Positions 8,490-11,353 of a stretch of 11,353 nucleotides of DNA are shown here, piece by piece. The position numbers and the translations under genes were made by a program. How positions within the stretch are numbered: the stretch's first letter is position 1; the number at the start of each line of letters is the position of its first letter. The notes under the pieces were generated by a model that did not search any database, had not been told where the DNA came from, and saw nothing but the letters and a program-made list of their open reading frames with translations. Source of the DNA: Pelagibius sp036570545 (GTDB lineage: Bacteria; Pseudomonadota; Alphaproteobacteria; Kiloniellales; Kiloniellaceae); NCBI GenBank assembly GCA_036570545.1, contig DATCXZ010000027.1:1-11353 (forward strand). The letters run 5' to 3'.

Positions 8490-9041
8490 TTATAGGATGT
8501 TTGAGGGTGAACCGCACCCGTCAGTTGGGGTTCCGGCCCCGGGGCCGGGATCGTCCGGATCGATGCCCAGCTCGATAAGGTTGCTGGCGGTGGCTGGATC
8601 CAGCTCCAGGCCCCGCGCCCGCATCGCGGCGGCCGCCCGTCCCGCCAGCCAGTCGAAGCCCTCGATGGAGGACTCGAAGGTCATGGCGTGGCCGGCGCCC
8701 CTCACCGTGAGTTGCATGAAGCCGCTGCCGGCCGGCCGCCATTTGCTGCGCCGCGACCCGAAATAGCGCAACTTCAGGACGCTGAGCTCGTGCCATGGAA
8801 TGATCTTGGTGGCGGCACCGCGGCACGCGATGGCCTCGTCGCTCACCGCCACCCGCAGGCTGTGGCGATGCAGCGTGCGTAGGCCGAAGATGGCAAAGAG
8901 GACGGTGAGCGGCCCGAAGATGACGACGATGAACAGGCTCGGCGGCACCGCCAGCAGCACCCCGAGGCCGACCGCGATGCCGGCGGCGCTGCGCAGGTAG
9001 TCGCCGTACAGCGCGCGGGCGGGGTAGCGGAGCTGTCTCAT
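8490..9041 (-). CDS. Small membrane protein with two N-terminal helices and a probable bacterial PH-like domain
   Basis: A 183-residue protein with no family I can name with certainty. After a short basic N-terminus (MRQLRYPARALYGDYLR) come two closely spaced hydrophobic helices, about 16-33 and 35-54, joined at a PP turn. Next is a soluble region of about 75 residues with alternating beta-strand character: SLRVAVSDEAIACRG, KIIPWHELSVLKLRYFG, GFMQLTVRG, HAMTFES. A helix (FDWLAGRAAAAMRARGLE) and a disordered Pro/Gly tail follow. This layout (helical hairpin, then SDEAI..RG...IPWHEL) resembles bacterial PH-like (bPH/DUF304-type) membrane proteins. The frame stays open upstream into the deacetylase gene, but the ATG at 9041 overlaps that gene's stop (ATGA), so it is a separate gene, probably co-translated with the glycan genes. 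Function unknown. Confidence 0.75.
   Translation of the reverse strand: MRQLRYPARALYGDYLRSAAGIAVGLGVLLAVPPSLFIVVIFGPLTVLFAIFGLRTLHRHSLRVAVSDEAIACRGAATKIIPWHELSVLKLRYFGSRRSKWRPAGSGFMQLTVRGAGHAMTFESSIEGFDWLAGRAAAAMRARGLELDPATASNLIELGIDPDDPGPGAGTPTDGCGSPSNIL
8533..8548. repeat. Perfect 16-bp palindrome
   Basis: CCGGCCCCGGGGCCGG is identical to its own reverse complement. It sits in the disordered Pro/Gly tail of the PH-like gene, about 40 bp before that gene's stop and about 100 bp before the ATPase start. A nearby short hairpin, GGGTG (8505-8509) with CACCC (8515-8519), lies between it and the stop codon. Confidence 0.5.
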
Positions 9042-9838
9042 GCCTGAAGCTCCCGAACGGGCGGCGCGGCGAAGACGGCGGTTGCCGGCAGCAGGCGCAC
9101 GGCCGGATGTCGCGTCAGTCGCTCCAGCACTTCGGCGAGGAAGTGCCAGGCCGCCTCGTCGTGCGCCCGGTGATGGCTGAGGATGCCGCTGGGCTCGGTT
9201 GCATCGGCTGTCCCGCGGCGCTTGGCGGCGAGGTGGGCCGTCAGCAGCCCGAGCGAAGCCTCTGTCCCGAGAAATCGTCTCTCCGGCTTCCACCGCAGGA
9301 TATCGAGGTGGCAATTTGTCTGCACAAGTCCCGGCGCCGCTGTTGCCGTCGTGCGTGCCTGGTAGGTGGACAAGGCCGCGAAGCCGAGGCCAGGAAGCCG
9401 CTCCGCCAAGGCCGCATCGATGCGGTTCCATGGCGGCACCATCACGGGCAGCGAACGCGGACCGAACAGCGCCGCCAGCCGCTCGCGGCCGCGGGCAAGC
9501 TCGTCGAGCACGGCCGGCCGCAATGCCGGATCGACCAGTTCGCACTTCTGCGCGCCGGCGGGCGCGTGGTTGGTGTGGGCATAGCCATGCTGCAGCACGA
9601 CCGGGTCGGCGGGATGCGCCGCCAAGGTTGCAGCCAGGTTGGCCTCCGCGCGCTCCGGAATCACGGCGAGGGCAAGCGGCGCCCGGCAGGCGGCGGCGCA
9701 GTCGAGCAGCCGTTCCAGCGCCGGGCAGGGCTGCCCTGCGTCGTCGTCGCGCCACCACATCTCCGCCGCGCGGCCGGCGGCGGTCCAGACATCGAGTTCC
9801 TGGTCGAGGTCGCGCCAGGCGGCGGTCTCGGCGTTCAT
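9038..9838 (-). CDS. Divergent NodB-like polysaccharide deacetylase family protein
   Basis: A 266-residue protein without a signal peptide. Motifs fit a degenerate NodB-type barrel: WWRDDDAG (28-35) in the place of the usual TFDDG; LQHGYAHTNH (82-91), an H-x3-H pair (His84/His88) matching the metal-binding histidines; PPWNR (135-139) in the place of the RxPxG motif; and a C-terminal LSHHRAHD with His222/His223 as the likely last catalytic histidine. Known relatives remove acetyl groups from N-acetylated sugars in polysaccharides or glycolipid intermediates. Lack of a signal peptide suggests a cytoplasmic substrate such as a lipid- or nucleotide-linked precursor. The start overlaps the glycosyltransferase stop by ATGA, and its own stop overlaps the PH-like gene start, placing it in a tightly coupled module. 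Catalytic activity is inferred, not certain. Confidence 0.8.
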   Translation of the reverse strand: MNAETAAWRDLDQELDVWTAAGRAAEMWWRDDDAGQPCPALERLLDCAAACRAPLALAVIPERAEANLAATLAAHPADPVVLQHGYAHTNHAPAGAQKCELVDPALRPAVLDELARGRERLAALFGPRSLPVMVPPWNRIDAALAERLPGLGFAALSTYQARTTATAAPGLVQTNCHLDILRWKPERRFLGTEASLGLLTAHLAAKRRGTADATEPSGILSHHRAHDEAAWHFLAEVLERLTRHPAVRLLPATAVFAAPPVRELQA

Positions 9839-11019
9839 GCGGCGGCGGCTTCCATGCGGGCGATCAGGTGCCGGGTGGTCTCTTCGGCGCCGTCCAGGCG
9901 GAACGGTGCCCTGCCGTGAGAGCCGCCCTGCGCCAGAGCCCTCACGATGCCGTCGGCAAGGCGCGCCGGGTCGAGGCCGTCTTCGGGCACCACGGTGAGG
10001 AGATCCTGGGCGGCGAGCGCCCGGGCGCGCTGGGTCTGCTCGGTTTCGCTGCCGCCGGCGAAGGGCACCACCACGCCGGGCACCCCCGTTGCCAGGACCT
10101 CCATGAGGGTGTTGTAGCCACCCTGGCTGATCGACAGGCGGGCGCGACACAACAGTTCCACGAAGTCGCTGCGCGCGCGCTCGACGGTGATTCCGGGGGC
10201 AGCCGTCGCGGCGATGGCGCGGAACTCCTCCTCCGGCACGTTGGGGCCGATCAGCAGGCGCCAGGGCGTCTCTGCCAGGGGCGATAGCGGCCGTGCAGCC
10301 AGGGCGCAGCGCAGGAGGGCCGCGCCGACCGCGCCGCCGCCGGCGGAGACGATGACCTCCCCACTGCCAGGCGCCCCGTGGCGCCCGTTGCTCCGGGCGG
10401 CCGACACCGCGGCCTCGGCCTCGGTCACGAAGCCGGTGTAGTGCAGCCGCCCGTCCAGGGCGGCGAACTCCGGGAAGCTGTCCTCCAGGCGGAACAGGCG
10501 CGGGTCGCCATGCACGTAGAGCAGGTCGTAGAGCCGCATGAAGCGGTCCACCATCCAGGCCGCCTTCTCGGCGCGCTCCGGCCGGTTGACGATGTCGCGC
10601 AGCGAGCACGCGACGAGCGCAGGCGGGTCGTCGCCGCGTGCAGCCTCCAGCAGCGGGTCCAGCTCGAAACGCATCTTGCGGCGACCGAAGGGATACAGCT
10701 CGGTCATCACCACACGCGGCCGGCTGCGGCGATAGGTTGCCAGCAGCAGGTCCCGCCGGCGCGCCTTCCAGGCGGCGTCGACCGGCCGGTCCGCCTCGTC
10801 GAGGATGACAGCGAAGGTCTCGTCCGCGCTGCGTGCCGGCGGCAACTGCACCACCTCCACGCCGTCGAGCGCGAGGCCGCGGACGGGAAACCCGCCGGTC
10901 ACGAAGACGACCTTCAGGCCGGCCCGGTGAAAGGCACGGGCCAGGACCGCGGCGCGGCGGATGTGGCCGATGCCGAGCAGGTGCTGGACGTAGAGCAGGA
11001 CGTCGGCGCGCGCGCTCAT
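9835..11019 (-). CDS. Predicted MurG-like glycosyltransferase (COG4671-type)
   Basis: A 394-residue cytoplasmic or membrane-associated GT-B fold protein. The N-terminal domain starts VLLYVQHLLGIGHIRRA, with the glycine-rich GIGH loop at 16-19 that corresponds to the GGTGGH loop of MurG. The C-terminal domain has VIVSAGGGAVG and the donor-binding SQGGYNTLMEVLATGVPGVV (Gln299 onwards), then VPFAGGSETEQTQRA. This matches the predicted glycosyltransferases grouped as COG4671, related to MurG and family 28. Donor and acceptor are unknown. The ATG at 11019 is taken as the start; the preceding GTG at 11022 is equally possible and would make a 4-base overlap with the phosphatase stop. It is coupled downstream to the deacetylase. 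Role inferred from context: adding a sugar that is then deacetylated in an envelope glycan or glycolipid. Confidence 0.88.
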   Translation of the reverse strand: MSARADVLLYVQHLLGIGHIRRAAVLARAFHRAGLKVVFVTGGFPVRGLALDGVEVVQLPPARSADETFAVILDEADRPVDAAWKARRRDLLLATYRRSRPRVVMTELYPFGRRKMRFELDPLLEAARGDDPPALVACSLRDIVNRPERAEKAAWMVDRFMRLYDLLYVHGDPRLFRLEDSFPEFAALDGRLHYTGFVTEAEAAVSAARSNGRHGAPGSGEVIVSAGGGAVGAALLRCALAARPLSPLAETPWRLLIGPNVPEEEFRAIAATAAPGITVERARSDFVELLCRARLSISQGGYNTLMEVLATGVPGVVVPFAGGSETEQTQRARALAAQDLLTVVPEDGLDPARLADGIVRALAQGGSHGRAPFRLDGAEETTRHLIARMEAAAA

Positions 11020-11353
11020 CACGACAGTCCCGCGGCACGGCTCGGAGCGCCGGTCAGAGGGATGTTGAGGCGCTCGACCCGGGGCACGCCGCCGGCTTCG
11101 AGCGTGAACGCCTGGGCGCAGGCGTCCGCCAGCTTCGTAGCAGGCTTGCCCCGCATGTCCCAGCCGGAGGCGAGAGCATAGAGCGCGCGCAGCACGCCCT
11201 TGTGGCTCACCGCGACAACGTCCTCGCCGGCGTCGGCGAGTTCCGCGAGCAGGGGGCGCAGGCGGTCCTGCACGTCGCGCGGGCTTTCGCCGCCGGGCGG
11301 CCGGAAGTCGAGGCCGCGGGCTTCGTTGGCTGCCATGCCGGCCCCCAGATCGG
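11019..11353 (-). CDS. Histidine phosphatase family protein, C-terminal part (cut by window edge)
   Basis: The last 110 residues of a phosphoglycerate-mutase-like histidine phosphatase are visible; the frame is open across the right edge, so the ATG at 11336 is internal. FRPPGGESPRDVQDRL is the conserved GGES region that contributes the acidic residue and helix near the active site. VVAVSHKGVLRALYALA carries the second catalytic histidine (the usual SHGG is SHKG here). The first RHG motif lies outside the window. Such enzymes remove phosphate from small molecules such as sugar phosphates or nucleotides. The stop overlaps the glycosyltransferase start (GTGATG), which points to a shared transcript and perhaps a role in supplying or recycling a phosphorylated sugar. 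Confidence 0.85.
   Translation of the reverse strand, partial: DLGAGMAANEARGLDFRPPGGESPRDVQDRLRPLLAELADAGEDVVAVSHKGVLRALYALASGWDMRGKPATKLADACAQAFTLEAGGVPRVERLNIPLTGAPSRAAGLS

Noticed and set aside
8490..9758. A 422-codon minus-strand frame extending the PH-like protein upstream.
   Set aside because: The extension reads the deacetylase gene in another frame and has low-complexity composition. The ATG at 9041 with an ATGA overlap is the natural start.
9038..11038. A 666-codon minus-strand open frame that would fuse a long N-terminal region to the deacetylase.
   Set aside because: The upstream part is an Arg/Pro/Gly-rich out-of-frame reading of the glycosyltransferase gene. The deacetylase homology begins at the ATG at 9838, which overlaps the transferase stop.

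Overview
The window is GC-rich, densely packed bacterial chromosome. It looks like an alphaproteobacterium, most likely a Rhodospirillales-type organism. This rests on the high-GC coding bias (long open frames on both strands), on an OmpR-type response regulator that closely matches a conserved alphaproteobacterial type, and on the style of the ABC permeases and the glycosyltransferase/deacetylase cluster. It is an inference from remembered families, not a database result. I see no tRNA, rRNA, CRISPR array, insertion sequence, integrase or phage gene.

Left part (1-4252): the 5' end of a probable ribA (GTP cyclohydrolase II) runs off the left edge on the minus strand. Diverging from it are an alpha/beta hydrolase of the arylformamidase-like HGGYW group (364-1263) and an orphan OmpR-family response regulator (1337-2032). 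The regulator converges on, and overlaps by 19 bp, a 12-helix MFS transporter (2014-3246, minus). A 142-bp divergent gap separates the MFS gene from a metallo-beta-lactamase-fold hydrolase (3389-4252, plus).

Right part (4280-11353): seven consecutive minus-strand genes, tightly spaced or overlapping. In transcription order from the right edge they are a histidine phosphatase (cut by the edge), a MurG-like predicted glycosyltransferase, a divergent NodB-like polysaccharide deacetylase, and a small two-helix membrane protein with a probable bacterial PH-like domain. After a 53-bp gap come a fused double-ATPase of the Opp/Dpp type and its two permeases. Several junctions are ATGA-type overlaps, which suggests translational coupling. 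The first four genes look like one envelope-glycan or glycolipid module. The last three are a peptide- or oligosaccharide-type importer with no substrate-binding protein in view. Whether the two blocks share a transcript or a function is open.

Most genes belong to known families. I found no clear sign of a radically new system. The best candidates for a second look are the glycosyltransferase / noncanonical deacetylase / PH-like membrane protein / phosphatase module, and the adjoining importer, whose OppC-type permease carries a large cysteine-containing external insert.
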